From Carex sylvatica (Eukaryota; Streptophyta; Magnoliopsida; Poales; Cyperaceae), in assembly GCA_964058845.1 (NCBI GenBank), contig CAXKVR010000415.1, positions 21,411 to 85,410 on the forward strand: a DNA stretch of 64,000 nucleotides, read 5' to 3'. Below are positions 11,261 through 21,975 of the stretch, one piece after another. A model generated the notes under the pieces. The model saw nothing but the letters and a program-made list of their open reading frames with translations. It had not been told where the DNA came from and did not search any database. Numbering within the stretch: position 1 is the stretch's first letter; each line of letters begins with the position of its first letter. The translations under genes were made by a program, and so were the position numbers.

Positions 11261-12236
11261 CAGTAGAACTAGAGTGACCACACAGAATTTCTGGCGTGTG
11301 ACAGTTTTAAACAAGGTTCTAAATAGCATTTATAGCGGTATAGTGGGGAAACAAAAAAATAGAGCTTTAGCGAATAGCGGAACTATAGCGAAAGCTATTA
11401 TAAATAGCGTTTTTTTATTTCAAAAATTATATTTTATATTTCTACAAATAGTAAAAATGTCTCATCAAGAAAAAAAAATACCAAATTAATTAAGAATTTC
11501 TAATATTCATATTAAACCAATACAAAGTTCAAATTGTCATTCAAAATATCCCTAATTCAAAAACTATCGATATATTTTATATTCAAAATATACCACTACC
11601 ATATATTAATGCATGATACAAAATTTAATTGATATAGCGGTATAGCCCGCACATGTTCCATTGTATTGGTATAGCTTAATAAAGTAAAAAAATCCAATCT
11701 AGACATTAAGGCCCATTAAAATTGTAAAATCATGTTTTCAGAAGAAGAAAAAAAATTGCAAAATCATAACCCATGTAGCATAGCGGGCCGTTATTGCCGC
11801 TACGCGCTATAGCGGCCGTAACTTGATTAGCGCAGTTTTAGCCCGTAGCTTAACTTTCTGGGTCCAAAACCGCTATAGCTAGCTATTTAGAAGCTTGGTT
11901 TTAAACGATAAATCCAAACCGTTGAAATCCTCCTACCTTATGAGTGATGCGTCTACATGTGAAAATTTTAAAGTTTTGAATTAATTTAATATAAAGTCAA
12001 GTGGTCAAAATTAGGTGTATAAATTAATTTTAATGCATTCATTTTTTGGACGTCTTTTGACCACTTGACTTTATATAAAATTAATTTAGAATTTAAAAAA
12101 ATTTGCATGTTCATGCATTATTCGTAAGATAAAAAGATTTTAACAGTTTGGATTCATCGTTTGAAGCTAATTCGATAGATTTTAGAGTTAAGTTCACAAA
12201 GGAGCTTGGTGAACTTAGAAACACCCTAGTTCTACT
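11261..12236. mobile_element. MULE-type foldback MITE (host of a nested hAT MITE)
   Basis: The ends are cAGTAGAACTAG (left) and GAGTAGAACTAGGGTGTTT (right, inverted), the same family as 8003-8419 and 16128-16541. Flanks ATATATTAG (11252-11260) and GTATATTAG (12237-12245) match at 8 of 9 bases as the TSD. It is split by the hAT MITE at 11312-11897. Without that insertion and its duplicated target it would be about 382 bp. Part of the left arm is missing and replaced by other sequence. Confidence 0.8.
11312..11897. mobile_element. hAT MITE (586 bp) nested in a MULE MITE
   Basis: The 16-bp terminal inverted repeats are CAAGGTTCTAAATAGC and CAAGCTTCTAAATAGC (one mismatch). A perfect 8-bp TSD, GTTTTAAA, lies at 11304-11311 and 11898-11905. 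The subterminal regions are rich in CTATAGCGG/CCGCTATAG. There is no coding capacity. The TSD lies inside the arm of the foldback MITE (the conserved CGTTTGAAA-type stretch), so the hAT insertion is the younger event. Confidence 0.92.
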
Positions 12237-12760
12237 CGTATATTAGCTATTAAACTCGGTCACAATAGCTCACATGCTGGTACTGCATTTGATGCATCCA
12301 TTTTCCTTTTAGAATACTTCATTAATTTGGAGTATTTTAATAATCATTTTTAAGCAGTTCTTTCTCTTATTTAAAGAAAGAGAAACTGGATAATGCCGTA
12401 AGAAATCAATTTTCAAAGTGTCGAGCAGGAAACAAATGGTGGAGATGAAACATGAACTTGAATAATCGAATGTAAATATTTTAGTGAAACTAGCTCAGGT
12501 TGTCAGAAAATTATGACCCATACACATAGTACAAGGAACAACAGTATATCCTCAAAAAAAAAAAAAGGAACAACAGTACAACAGTAACAAACTGATACAA
12601 GTCCATGAATTGTGATGCTAGTGAATAGTTAATCTTGGGTTCAAACATTACAAGTCTGGAATTACTTAGGTGGTCAACAGACACTCTTAACACCATATCA
12701 AAATCCAAAATGTGAAAATCCTGTTAACCAAAACAATTCCAAAACGCTCAGCTGGGCTAA

Positions 12761-15624
12761 CTACAAAGACCAGTGTGAAGCATGGCCGGATTGACCAAAC
12801 CCACTACTACTCGAGCCGTGGTTCATTTGCCGTGGCCCATTTCTCTGCAAAGCTAACTCGAGCTCTCCAGAGAACTGACCCAATCCAGACCCACTTCCCG
12901 CACTTCCAACCTCCCCTATTCCGATCTCATTCAAACTATTTCTTGAACCACCCCATGTACCGATTGCATAGTTCTCCTCAAGTTGAGTGGGAGTTGAGTT
13001 GCAGGAAGTGGAGTTCGGATTATTGTTATTCCACGGCTGAGTTGACAGAAGAGAGAGAGCACAGCTCGATTCTGGGATCACTGGGAGGGGCCCACCATGT
13101 GAAATGTTTTCTGCAGCTGCATAGACTGTAGAGGCATGTGGCAGGTATGATGTCTGGGTCTCATGTGCTGTGACTGAAGTGAAATGACGATGCGGCTCTA
13201 CAGTGCCCCCTTCTTGCCAGTGTTGGTTGCTGGCCATTCGATGAAGGCTAGATCGATGACTGGTTGGCAGCGGCCACATGTCCCGAGCTGTGGGAGGAAC
13301 CCTTGGGTAAGAAAAATCCAAGAGGAAACTCCTGAACCTTCCTGGTTCTTTTGTCAAACAGAGAATTCACATTGCACGAAATCAATAGCTAATTGCATTA
13401 AGTGTAATCACAGTGCATTCTAGCGTACTATGGTGTTACTGTTTCTTTTAGTGAATCTGTTGTGCGCATGTAGGAAGGATAAGGTGTATTTACGAATTTT
13501 TGCAACAGTAGCAATGAATGGGAGGGAAACTTTTGTGGGACTTTGTTTGGTGTGCTTGAGGTGGTGTAAAATCACAAAATTAGCTTTACCCCATGCCCCG
13601 ACACCTTCCAACTTTCTATGATTTGGGATTAGATTCAAATAAAAGGTCCCAGATTTAACATACCATGCAATGAACTAAGGTGCCCATAACGGGACGAAAG
13701 AGGGCCAGGTGGTGGCTTTCTTCGACGCTCGTTGTGTCCTGCAAGGCGGCGCCGACAACTGCGCTTCCCTTGATCAAACTCCCCCAACTGATGAAATCTG
13801 TAGGTGGTAATAACATCTAAATAATGTAGCAGTTATAAAAGAATTAAAAGTTCGCACTTAAAATGCAAAACTGCACTACTAGCTAGTTAAAGGGACACAA
13901 GGATACTTGTTGGAACACTTAACTTTTTTTTAAGATGGGTCAAAAGTGAGAGCCACTGTCTTGCTTTCTTTGAGGGATGGAATACTACTTTATCTTACAT
14001 GAAGACGATTATGGAGCACACTAATTATTCTTCTGATTACTCTTTAAGTTAAGACGCTCTATTTTAGTTCAGAAACAAATTTCATATACATCACATCTTA
14101 AAGCCCAAAATAAAATAGTGCAGCCTACTTAATTAATGGACAACTTAAAGAAAAGATGCAGGAACCTTGACCACTAACTACGTTAGATTAGCAAATAAAT
14201 AGTATTTAACTACTAAGCATCAAAGCATGCAAATAAATTAAACAAAGCAAACTCCCATGGGCCTCTTTTAAAAAAGACACCTTAATTTTATACCTCTACA
14301 AAGTGATAGCTGATGCGAATAAACAAAATATAAGTTTTTCAATGATTAGGGTTGGTCATGTTCCATCCATCCATTTTGTTTCAAGCATAAAAATGGCTGA
14401 AAAGGGTTAGGAAAATTAAAAAAAATGCAAGTATCTAGCAAGTTGGGAATATAAAATTTTCAGGAGAGAAGAAAATAGCTGGAAATATTCTACTAGACCG
14501 TTACTACCTTCCATTAATATAAATACTAATTCAAAACTACTTTAGTGATCTCATTTCCAAATTAATGCAAATTTTTGGACTGTTGCATTTCTTGTGCCCC
14601 TTCAGTGAAAACACTAATAGCTAGATATTTCACGTGAAGCAAAAAAATAGATATATAGACAAGGGAACATTTCTTGGGTGAATATGCATATGTCACCAAC
14701 TATAAACTATTTATGAATTACGAAAATACGTACAAAAAGGCGTATAACAGGCAGGAAGAATAGTACAACTACAAGAAAATAGCGAACTCATTCCAACACC
14801 ACAAACAACGAGACGAGGAAAAATAAAAACAACAGAACAAAAAACCACTATTAGCTCCTTGGAACCAACCCGAGAAACAAAAAAAAAATGCACATATACG
14901 TAGCATGGCAAAATAATTCTGAAATTCCTTTCATCTATTCAAACTTTAAAAGAAAACTGGATATGTTTTGAAGAAATAGCAACCGTGGCTGTCTATTACA
15001 TTCCTATACAACAAAGATGACCGAGAAGAAAAATGCGGAGCTGTTATCAAAAGCTACAGAAAACACTCGACAGCTATTGTTAAACATTTAAAAATCAACT
15101 ATCAAAGACAACAAGATTGCCTATGACCTTATAACCTTATGAGTTATGACCATCCTGTAAGAATAATATTGTCTATAAATTATAAAATGACCAACAAAAT
15201 AATTTGTCAAGCAATTACAAAAGACAAGCTAAACAATTCAACAAATTGTAACTAAACATTCAGAAATTAAATAAACAAACCTGCTACACTGTTGACAGAA
15301 CCGCTGTTCGATGCCACCTACGATGACCCTAGGTGCCTTTGAATGCAAAGCACAAACCTTGTGCCTACAATAGTAAGCCTTCGTACCACTCAAGTCCTCG
15401 TTGCATCCTTCCACCTGGCACCTAGGAGTCTGTTGCTGAGCACTGGACCCCACTCCCTTTGATTTCTTCCCTAGTACCGGGGCTGGTTCTGGTACCTGGG
15501 CGTGGGTCTGTACAGGCTTCTTTGACGAATTGGGCTCCCCAGTGTTTCCATCTTCGAAGTATATCTTCTTGCCAAATTTGAGACCAGACATGGAATCATG
15601 ATTTGAGCTTGAACCAGTCTCCAT
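12761..15624 (-). CDS. SPL9-like: SBP-box transcription factor, SPL9/SPL15 group (OsSPL14-like)
   Basis: Minus-strand exons are 15624-15281, 13797-13664 and 13347-12761. They total 1,065 nt (354 aa plus stop), all GT-AG, with the second intron splitting a Glu codon. The N terminus METGSSS...[12 protein letters not shown] is typical of the SPL9/15 clade. The SBP domain is at about 69-144. Zinc site 1 is C69, C74, C91, H94; zinc site 2 is C110, C113, H117, C129. The bipartite [20 protein letters not shown] overlaps its end. RCQVEGC to QQCSR is in exon 1 and [20 protein letters not shown] in exon 2, the usual SBP split. Exon 3 carries [26 protein letters not shown] (miR156 site), [10 protein letters not shown] and the terminal HWSL. 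The family binds GTAC cores and promotes phase change and inflorescence or shoot architecture. The exon 3 acceptor is weak (few pyrimidines) but fits the frame. Confidence 0.93.
13043..13062 (-). promoter_or_regulatory. miR156 target site in SPL exon 3
   Basis: On the plus strand these 20 bases read TGACAGAAGAGAGAGAGCAC, one base different from mature miR156. The SPL mRNA therefore carries the canonical, nearly complementary site, encoding ALSLLS. This is the standard position in SPL9/15-type genes and implies miR156 repression in juvenile tissue. Confidence 0.95.
13798..15280 (-). other. SPL intron 1
   Basis: About 1.48 kb, AT-rich, GT-AG. It separates the two halves of the SBP domain as in nearly all SBP-box genes. 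No inserted element was recognised. Confidence 0.75.
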
Positions 15625-15831
15625 TTGGGGGATTTTTGTTTTTCCCCTTCTTCTTTGGAGACTAGTGCTCCTCCATGGAGTGTCAAGAAGGGGCTAAAAG
15701 GGTTTGTGAGTTGTCTCTGAAAAAGGGCAGGGATGAAAAGTCATTTGATTAAGATGAACGAAAAATATTTGCTGAACCTCTACAATTATCTCGGTAGAAT
15801 CCTATAAAAACCACAGCTTGTTTTTGGTTTA

Positions 15832-15952
15832 GGACGTGTTCAAAAATTACTCAATTTTGAACTGAAAAATTACTGTTCACATGGAAAAAAAAAGATTCAG
15901 TCCGAGTAAATTTTTTTTTTTTCACATGAATAGTATCACGCCGAACAGATCC
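15832..15952. mobile_element. Tourist-like MITE (121 bp) in the SPL promoter
   Basis: The ends are GGACGTGTTC and, inverted, GGATCTGTTCGG. TTA is duplicated on both sides (15829-15831, 15953-15955). A TWA duplication with a GG..TGTTC end fits PIF/Harbinger (Tourist) MITEs. It sits about 208 bp upstream of the SPL ATG. Confidence 0.65.
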
Positions 15953-16127
15953 TTATATGCTCTTCAACTATTTAATATTTATAGAGCCATTTGATTTTCA
16001 AATTTATAGATGTTTACAGGGTCATCTGTATTATATTTTCATATTATGATTAATTTTATTATTAAATCAAAAGTTGATTCTCAAAATAGAATTTTTATGT
16101 TGAAGATTCGCACTAGTTATATATAAA

Positions 16128-16541
16128 GAGTAGATCTAGGGTGTTCTTTAAACTCACCAAAGTATTTGGTGAGCTTAATTTTAAAATTCATCAAATCGGT
16201 TTCAAATTACGAATTCGAACTGTTGAAACTCGCCTACTTTACGAGTGATGCGTCTATATGTGAAAATTTTAAACATTCGAATTAATTTAGTATAAAGTCA
16301 ATTGGTCAAAATTAGAAGGTTAATAAATTAATTTTAGTGCATTTATTTTTTGAACGTTTTTTGACCGCTTGACTTTATACTAAACTAATTCGAATGTTTA
16401 AAATTTTCACATGTAGACGCATCACTAGTAAGGTAGACGGATTTCAACGGTTCGGATTCGTCATTTGAAACCGATTTGATGGGTTTCGGAGTTAAGCTCA
16501 CCAAACACTTTGGTGAGCTTAAGAACACCCTAGTTCTACTC
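16128..16541. mobile_element. MULE-type foldback MITE upstream of SPL
   Basis: The terminal repeats are GAGTAGATCTAGGGTGTTC and GAGTAGAACTAGGGTGTTC, each continuing into CTCACCAAA...TTTGGTGAG. The arms pair across nearly the whole 414 bp. Flanks ATATATAAA (16119-16127) and ATGTATAAA (16542-16550) match at 8 of 9 bases. Best-preserved full copy of this family in the window. Confidence 0.88.
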
Positions 16542-16580
16542 ATGTATAAATAGTGTAAATACTAGATGGTATTAAACTAT

Positions 16581-16982
16581 GAGTCCGGCTAAATTGCTGC
16601 CGGCAGCATTTCAGCTAAGTACTGCCTGGGCTATATTTTATTATGTGATGTTCAAACAACAAATTCAAACGTTAGATGTTCAATCTATATTAAAATCTAC
16701 TTGGAGATCAAATTATATTTTTTTGGAAATTTTTTACTATTTATTAAGCTGGTTTGAAAATCGTTGTTTTTAGTAAATTCTGGAGCATTGAAACAGCGGT
16801 TTTCAAACCAGCTTAATAAATAGTAAAAAAATTCCAAAAAACATAAAATTTGGTCTCCAAGTAGATTTTAATATAGATTGAACATCTAACGGTTTGAATT
16901 TGTTGTTTGAACATCACATAATAAAATATAACCCCGACAGCACTTTAGCCGAAATGCTGCCAGCAGCAATTTAGCTGGACTC
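16581..16982. mobile_element. MULE-type MITE (402 bp), GAGTCCGGCTAAATTGCTGC ends
   Basis: The terminal inverted repeats are GAGTCCGGCTAAATTGCTGC and GAGTCCAGCTAAATTGCTGC. The 9-bp TSD TTAAACTAT is perfect (16572-16580 and 16983-16991). The interior (CTTGGAGATCAAATT, TTTTTTACTATTTATTAAGC, GAAAATCG) is shared with the MITEs at 45993-48708, whose ends are different. It lies only 39 bp from the neighbouring MITE. Confidence 0.92.
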
Positions 16983-16991
16983 TTAAACTAT

Positions 16992-17640
16992 TTATTAAAG
17001 AAAGAAAAAAAGAATTATAACTGTACAGAGTGCTAAAAATAATAAGTAAAGAAGTTTTGATGCTATATTTTTTTTTTTTGAAAAAGGTGATGCTAATATT
17101 TTAATAAACATTTTTTTAATTTTGCTATTTATTTTTTTCAATTATATTACCATTATAATTTCATTTTGATGTTGTATAGTTTTATTGTGTTTTGTTCACC
17201 TGTTTTTCAGTTTCTTTAAATTTTTTTTTTTGGCTATAGATGCATATTCACGAGAACCGGTACTATAGTGAATTTATAAGATTGCAAAGTATGTTGTTTG
17301 TTATATTATTGCTTCTTAGTTGACAAGTACTGATGACTGATCTAATGACGGAAGTATCCTACTTCCGTTACAAAAATATTTTGAGATCGATGAAAATTGG
17401 TCATCCAGGTGAACTTTACCGCTATAATTCTAGAGGATGCGGACCGAACGCAGGGAAGGTGGGGGCTTTTCTAGGCTCAGACTACGATGATGTCGACTGG
17501 ACCTGGTCTATGGTCTGCTCCCAATTACGTGAACTTGCGGAATTCAATAGTGGGAGCTTCCATGATTTTTGTTTTGTTTATATTTGGAACGTTTCATGCT
17601 GGGATTCACTTATTAACTTTTATACGTTACGATACAATAT
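16992..17640. other. Spacer with an unrecognised GC-balanced block at 17330-17560
   Basis: AT-rich apart from 17330-17560, which has near-normal GC and an open frame (17333-17647). I do not recognise the product and see no splice context or terminal repeats. It may be a fragment of a gene or transposon. Confidence 0.3.
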
Positions 17641-17829
17641 TATATAAATTTGTCAATGACGTAAAAAAAGTCACGACGGTACCAGACACTATACAAACAA
17701 TACGGTTTTGTCACGATACGACAAAATATGTATCAGACACTATACAAACAATTCAGTTTTATCACAATACAACATAATATATATGCGTGAGTATTTTGTG
17801 TTGTATTAATCTGAACGTCAGGTTATAAT

Positions 17830-17992
17830 CAGTATTGAAATATTCATTTAGATTCTGATTAATCGCTCGATTAGTTATTTACGATAATCAAATTGTTATA
17901 AAAATATTTGACTAATTCAACTATTATTGTCAATTAATCGCTTGACAGTATTATGTCCGTCTGATAAACACATATCATTATTTATAACACTG
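17830..17992 (+). mobile_element. hAT MITE copy, CAGTGTTATAAA family
   Basis: From CAGTATTGAAATATTCATTTAG to TTATTTATAACACTG. The order of internal motifs is the same as in the MITE inside each 710-bp unit at 24972-31540: GATTAATCG, GATTAGT, GATAATCAAA, CGATTAAT-like, CTTGACAGTAT. Confidence 0.7.
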
Positions 17993-18727
17993 ATCACTGT
18001 ACAACATATCATTAAACGTGACAAACAACAAAAAATTTATGTCATTATTTATTCCATAAACAATTTGACAGACACCATACAAATGATACAATTTTGTCTC
18101 GATATGACACAATACTTATGCTAGTTACATGATGTGACTCATGTATTTTGTGTTGTATTAATCTACACATCAGGTCATAATCAGTATTGAAATGTTCATT
18201 TAGACTGACTAATCAGTTTATGTCATTATTTATTCCATAAACAATTTGACAGACACCATACAAATGATACAATTTTGTCTCGATACGACACAATACTTAT
18301 GCTAGTTACATGATGTGACTCATGTATTTTGTGTTGGATTAATCTACACATCAGGTCATAATCAGTATTGAAACGTTCATTTAGACTGACTAGTATTCCA
18401 TCATGTCATAATCAGTATTAATCTACACATCATTTATTCCATCACGTTCATTTATTTATTCCATCACGTTCATTTAGACTGACTAGTTTGTGTTGTATTA
18501 ATCTACACATCAGGTCATAATCAGTATTGAAACATTCATTTAGACTGACTAATTTATGTCATTATTTTATACTTATGCTAGTTTATGTCATTATTTATTC
18601 CATAAACAATTTGACAGACACCATACAAATGATACAATTTTGTCTCGATATGACACAATACTTATGCTAGTTACATGATGTGACTCATATATTTTGTGTT
18701 GTATTAATCTACACATCAGGTCATAAT

Positions 18728-18888
18728 CAGTATTGAAACGTTCATTTAGACTGATTAATCGGCCGATTAGTCGTGGACAATGATCAAACTATTATAAAAA
18801 ATTTCAACTAATCGATCGATTATTCCCGATTAATTCCTTGACAGTATTTTGTACGTCCGATAAGCACATATCGTTATTTATAACACTG
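18728..18888 (+). mobile_element. hAT MITE copy, CAGTGTTATAAA family
   Basis: From CAGTATTGAAACGTTCATTTAG to CGTTATTTATAACACTG, with GATTAATCGGCCGATTAGTC and GATCAAACTATTATAAA inside. Full-length relative of the MITE units in the 24.9-32.1 kb array. Confidence 0.75.
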
Positions 18889-18929
18889 ATCACAAAAAAA
18901 CACATCATTGAACGTGACAAAACAACATA

Positions 18930-19168
18930 GGTCATGTTTGGTTGTGGAGTAACTTTAAACCGGAGCAAATTACTTACTCCAAGCTAAGGTGGAGTAAGTT
19001 AATCATATTTGGTGGAGTAAGCTAAACCACCTCTCTAAGTGGAGTAAGTTACTCCAGTTTAACTCACCTCTTACTCCATCTTACTCCTTCTATTTTACTC
19101 CTCGTTTGGCCCCTTAAACGTGAAATAAGGGATTTACTCCACCTCTTACTCCACAACCAAACATGGCC
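18930..19168. mobile_element. Tourist-like MITE (239 bp), GGCCATGTTTGGTTGTGGAG ends
   Basis: The ends are GGTCATGTTTGGTTGTGGAG and, inverted, GGCCATGTTTGGTTGTGGAG (one difference). TA flanks both sides. The interior repeats GGAGTAAGTTA in both orientations. It is inserted into a member of the 180-bp repeat family. The GGCC..GTTTGG terminus resembles PIF/Harbinger MITEs, but only a 2-bp TSD can be seen. Confidence 0.7.
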
Positions 19169-19232
19169 TATAAAGTTTATGTAATTATTTATTTCATAAA
19201 CAATTTGACAAAACACTTTACAAATAATATAG

Positions 19233-19488
19233 TTTTTTATAAAGTCAAGTGGTCAAAAAGTGTTAAGAAAATAATTGCATTAAAATTAATTTATAAACCT
19301 TCTAATTTTGACTGCTTGATTTTATACTAAAATAATTCAAAAACTTAATATCTTTGCATGTAAATTCATTACTTGTGGAGTAGATAAATTTCAACAACTT
19401 AGATTTGTCGTTTGAAGTTAATATAATTTATTTTAAAATTAAGCTCACCAAACAACTTGGTGAACTTAATAACACCCTAGTTTTATTC
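19233..19488. mobile_element. Left-truncated MULE-type foldback MITE
   Basis: Keeps the central ATAAAGTCAAGTGGTCAAA and its inverse, the right arm, and a right end (AAGCTCACC...GGTGAACTTAATAACACCCTAG) of the 16128-16541 family. The left arm is gone. Confidence 0.7.
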
Positions 19489-20630
19489 TTATAAATTTAT
19501 ACTGTTCTTCAATTTATTAGAATAATTTGAAAATTACAATCAAGATTGTTAAAATAATTATAGTACAGTGATTCCTGAGGAAACACAACAATGCGTACTA
19601 TATTTACTCCGAGGGACTCTTGTAGTATGAAAGATAGCTCTGCCATATTGGACAGGGACCATGCTACATTTAGGGGCACAGTATCCACTGTTCCCTGCCT
19701 AACTGTCAGAACACTATTATTGTTCATTACTAAATCTCAGATTTTATTGAACTCTGTATAGTTCGCTTTTTACTTCCTTTTACCTCCCTCTAAGAGGTCG
19801 TTTTAATTTCTGGTATAAACCATAAAAGCGAAAGCAAGAATTAGTTTCCACTTTTATTCTGAAGCCTGGAGATGTCGAAGGACTAGGTAGGAGAGAAAGA
19901 GGGACCATGTACAGCTAGTGCTTTTGCATCGTGTAGTGGTTGATCGGATTTGCTTGATTGAAAAAAGGAAGTACTTTTCTTTTACTGAGTGAGAGTGAGA
20001 AGAATCTTTACACCACATTCATTTGAAGAATCAGCTAGCTCCCAAACTTGGAATCTTTAGTATCCAGTGCAACATTATCAATTTGGTAAGATCTATGGAT
20101 AGATATGACGTGAATGTATAAAATATAACGTGAAGAAAGCATTTTTATGCTGTGCAACATAAATCATCGGCTTTAGCATTAAATGTCATAACATGTCCAA
20201 CATAAATTCTTTCTTGTACAGTTGGCATATGGGTGCTTTTTCCATAAATTATGGGGTAATTACAGTGGTAATGTCTTGCAAAGTGGCTTTAGGGGCTTAT
20301 CGGTTTCTCCTTTCTTTCTTTGGTGCCTTTTGCTTTGACAAGACGGATATAATTTGTTTAATCCCCAACCTTACTTCATACTGTTCAGATGTGATTTGTT
20401 TCATAGGTGGAGAATCTTTTGGAATGACCTTTCTATTGCCTGACCGGCTGACCGTCCATTGGGTATCTGTACGTGCTTTTGAGCTCTCTGTATTCAATGT
20501 TGTTTTCTATATTATTTTCAGCTGACACAACGCGCTCTAATTTTTTTCTTTTTGGTGTTTCTAAGCTTTCTATTCAACCGCCATTGGAGACCGAGTAATT
20601 TGGATTTTGATGGTGTTAAAGTCCCCAAGT
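19489..20630. other. Spacer, nothing recognised
   Basis: AT-rich DNA without a convincing gene, terminal repeat or RNA gene. Short frames occur (for example 20193-20525) but resemble no family I know. Confidence 0.35.
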
Positions 20631-21200
20631 TAGGGGTTTGCTAACGGGTACGGGCCGGACGGGTAGGGTATAGCCGGGGTCGGATATGGGTATGAATCGA
20701 GTACAGGTATCACGGGTATACGGGTACCACGGACCGGATATCACGGGTATTTTTTTCAAAACCCGTACCCTGCCCGTCTTATATCCGTGCCGTGGTACCC
20801 TTGACGGGCAGGGCGGTCCGGGTAAGATACCCGGTCCGATTTTTTTTTTTTCCTCTCTGTTTTTCGGTCCGATTTTTTTTTTTTTTCTGTTATTTTTTTA
20901 GGCGGCAAATTCGAAATTTCAAAAAAATTTGAATTTTTTTTGAAATTTTTAATAGGTACGGGTTGGGCGCCGGGTACGGGTACGGGTACGGATCGGGTCG
21001 GGCACGAGTACGAGTCGGGTCGGGCGAGTACGGACGTAATTCGGGCCGGGTTTGCCCGGATATTAAATCAAATAACCGTATCCTACCCGTTTTATGCCCG
21101 TACCCGTGTACCCGTGTACCCGTTTACCCGACCCATACCCGGGCTCGGGCACGGGCGGGTCGGGTACGGGCCGCCCGACCCGGATTTTTGCAACCCACTA
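20631..21200. mobile_element. Non-autonomous hAT (570 bp), rich in CGGGTACGGG
   Basis: The ends are TAGGGGTTTGCTAACGGGTA and, inverted, TAGTGGGTTGCAAAAATCCG. A perfect 8-bp TSD, CCCCAAGT, lies at 20623-20630 and 21201-21208. Subterminal arrays of GGGTACGGG/CCCGTACCC are typical of hAT transposase-binding regions. No ORF. GC-rich against the AT-rich surroundings. Confidence 0.88.
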
Positions 21201-21277
21201 CCCCAAGTAACTTAACCCTAGACAAACAGGATATATTTTTAGTAGAGTTACCGCATTTATCCGATTATAATCTGATA

Positions 21278-21379
21278 ATGGAGGAGGAAGAGGAATCAAT
21301 CCAGACCTTTGAAGCTGGCAACTCTCCATGTCAAATCTCTGGAGACAAGTTGACGAATGAAGATTTACTGGATGAGTAG
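21278..21379 (+). CDS. Possible C-terminal exon or gene fragment, not recognised
   Basis: The frame reads MEEEEESIQTF...CQISGDKLTNEDLLDE and stops at 21377-21379. It may extend upstream in the same frame (VELPHLSDYNLI) to an AG near 21240. What follows looks like a plant 3' UTR: T-rich, with AATAAA near 21499. No upstream exons were found, and a hAT element ends only 77 bases before the Met. I recognise no family. It may be a terminal exon of a broken gene or chance. Confidence 0.3.
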   Translation: MEEEEESIQTFEAGNSPCQISGDKLTNEDLLDE

Positions 21380-21975
21380 TCTTTTAAAGTTGGACTGACT
21401 TTTGAGCTATTGTTTGCTTAGTATTCATTTTGTTGGAAGATTATTTTTTGATGTGATACTGTTTTTACTTGTATGTTTTTATGTGTTTTGATGTTGATAA
21501 TAAACTGTTGTAAGACTTATCGTATTTGATTTTAATATCTATTTTGAATATCAAATTAAGTATGCTTAATTTTTATGAAATTGGTAGTTCTACTTTTCAA
21601 AATAAAAAAAAATCGATTTCGATCCGGTCACGAACTGGATCCGAATAGAGTAGCTTTTGTGTGTGCTAATTTGCGTATGAATAATTTATAGACATGTTGT
21701 GACTATATTTGGTGTTTAAAAATGTTTGTATCCAAAACAGAAGTGGACCTAGACATGAGCAACCTCAGGCCCATGCTTTAGCACAAGTTTCAATTTTTAT
21801 AAACAAAATTCTCATAAACTTTGTTTTTAAATTTGTCCAAATCTTTATGCAAAAATTTAAATTATAAGACATTTTTTTATTATATGAATTGTAGGATTTT
21901 TGTGTCTACGACTTACATGTATTAATATAATTGTTAACGGTTTTCCGCCAACCTTAAAAAAAAAAAATTGACGAA

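Larger units (their letters stand above)
17640..18925. repeat. Cluster of about 180-bp direct repeats fused to hAT MITE ends
   Basis: A block running from GTCATTATTTATTCCATAAA through CAATTTTGTCTCGATA and TTGTGTTGTATTAATCTACA to GTTCATTTAGACTGACTAA occurs at about 18041-18221, 18222-18395 and 18585-18750, with shorter broken pieces at 18395-18585 and a diverged copy at 17650-17860. The right part of each block is the left end of the CAGTGTTRTAAA hAT MITE, so the repeat is a MITE-fragment amplification. Confidence 0.75.

Noticed and set aside
12712..13131. 139-codon plus-strand frame opposite SPL exon 3
   Set aside because: Shadow of the SPL coding sequence on the other strand; the SPL frame has clear family motifs.
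17333..17777. Two overlapping frames with GC-balanced sequence, considered as a gene
   Set aside because: No recognised domain, no supported splice sites, and the frame runs into repeat sequence; kept only as an unexplained block.
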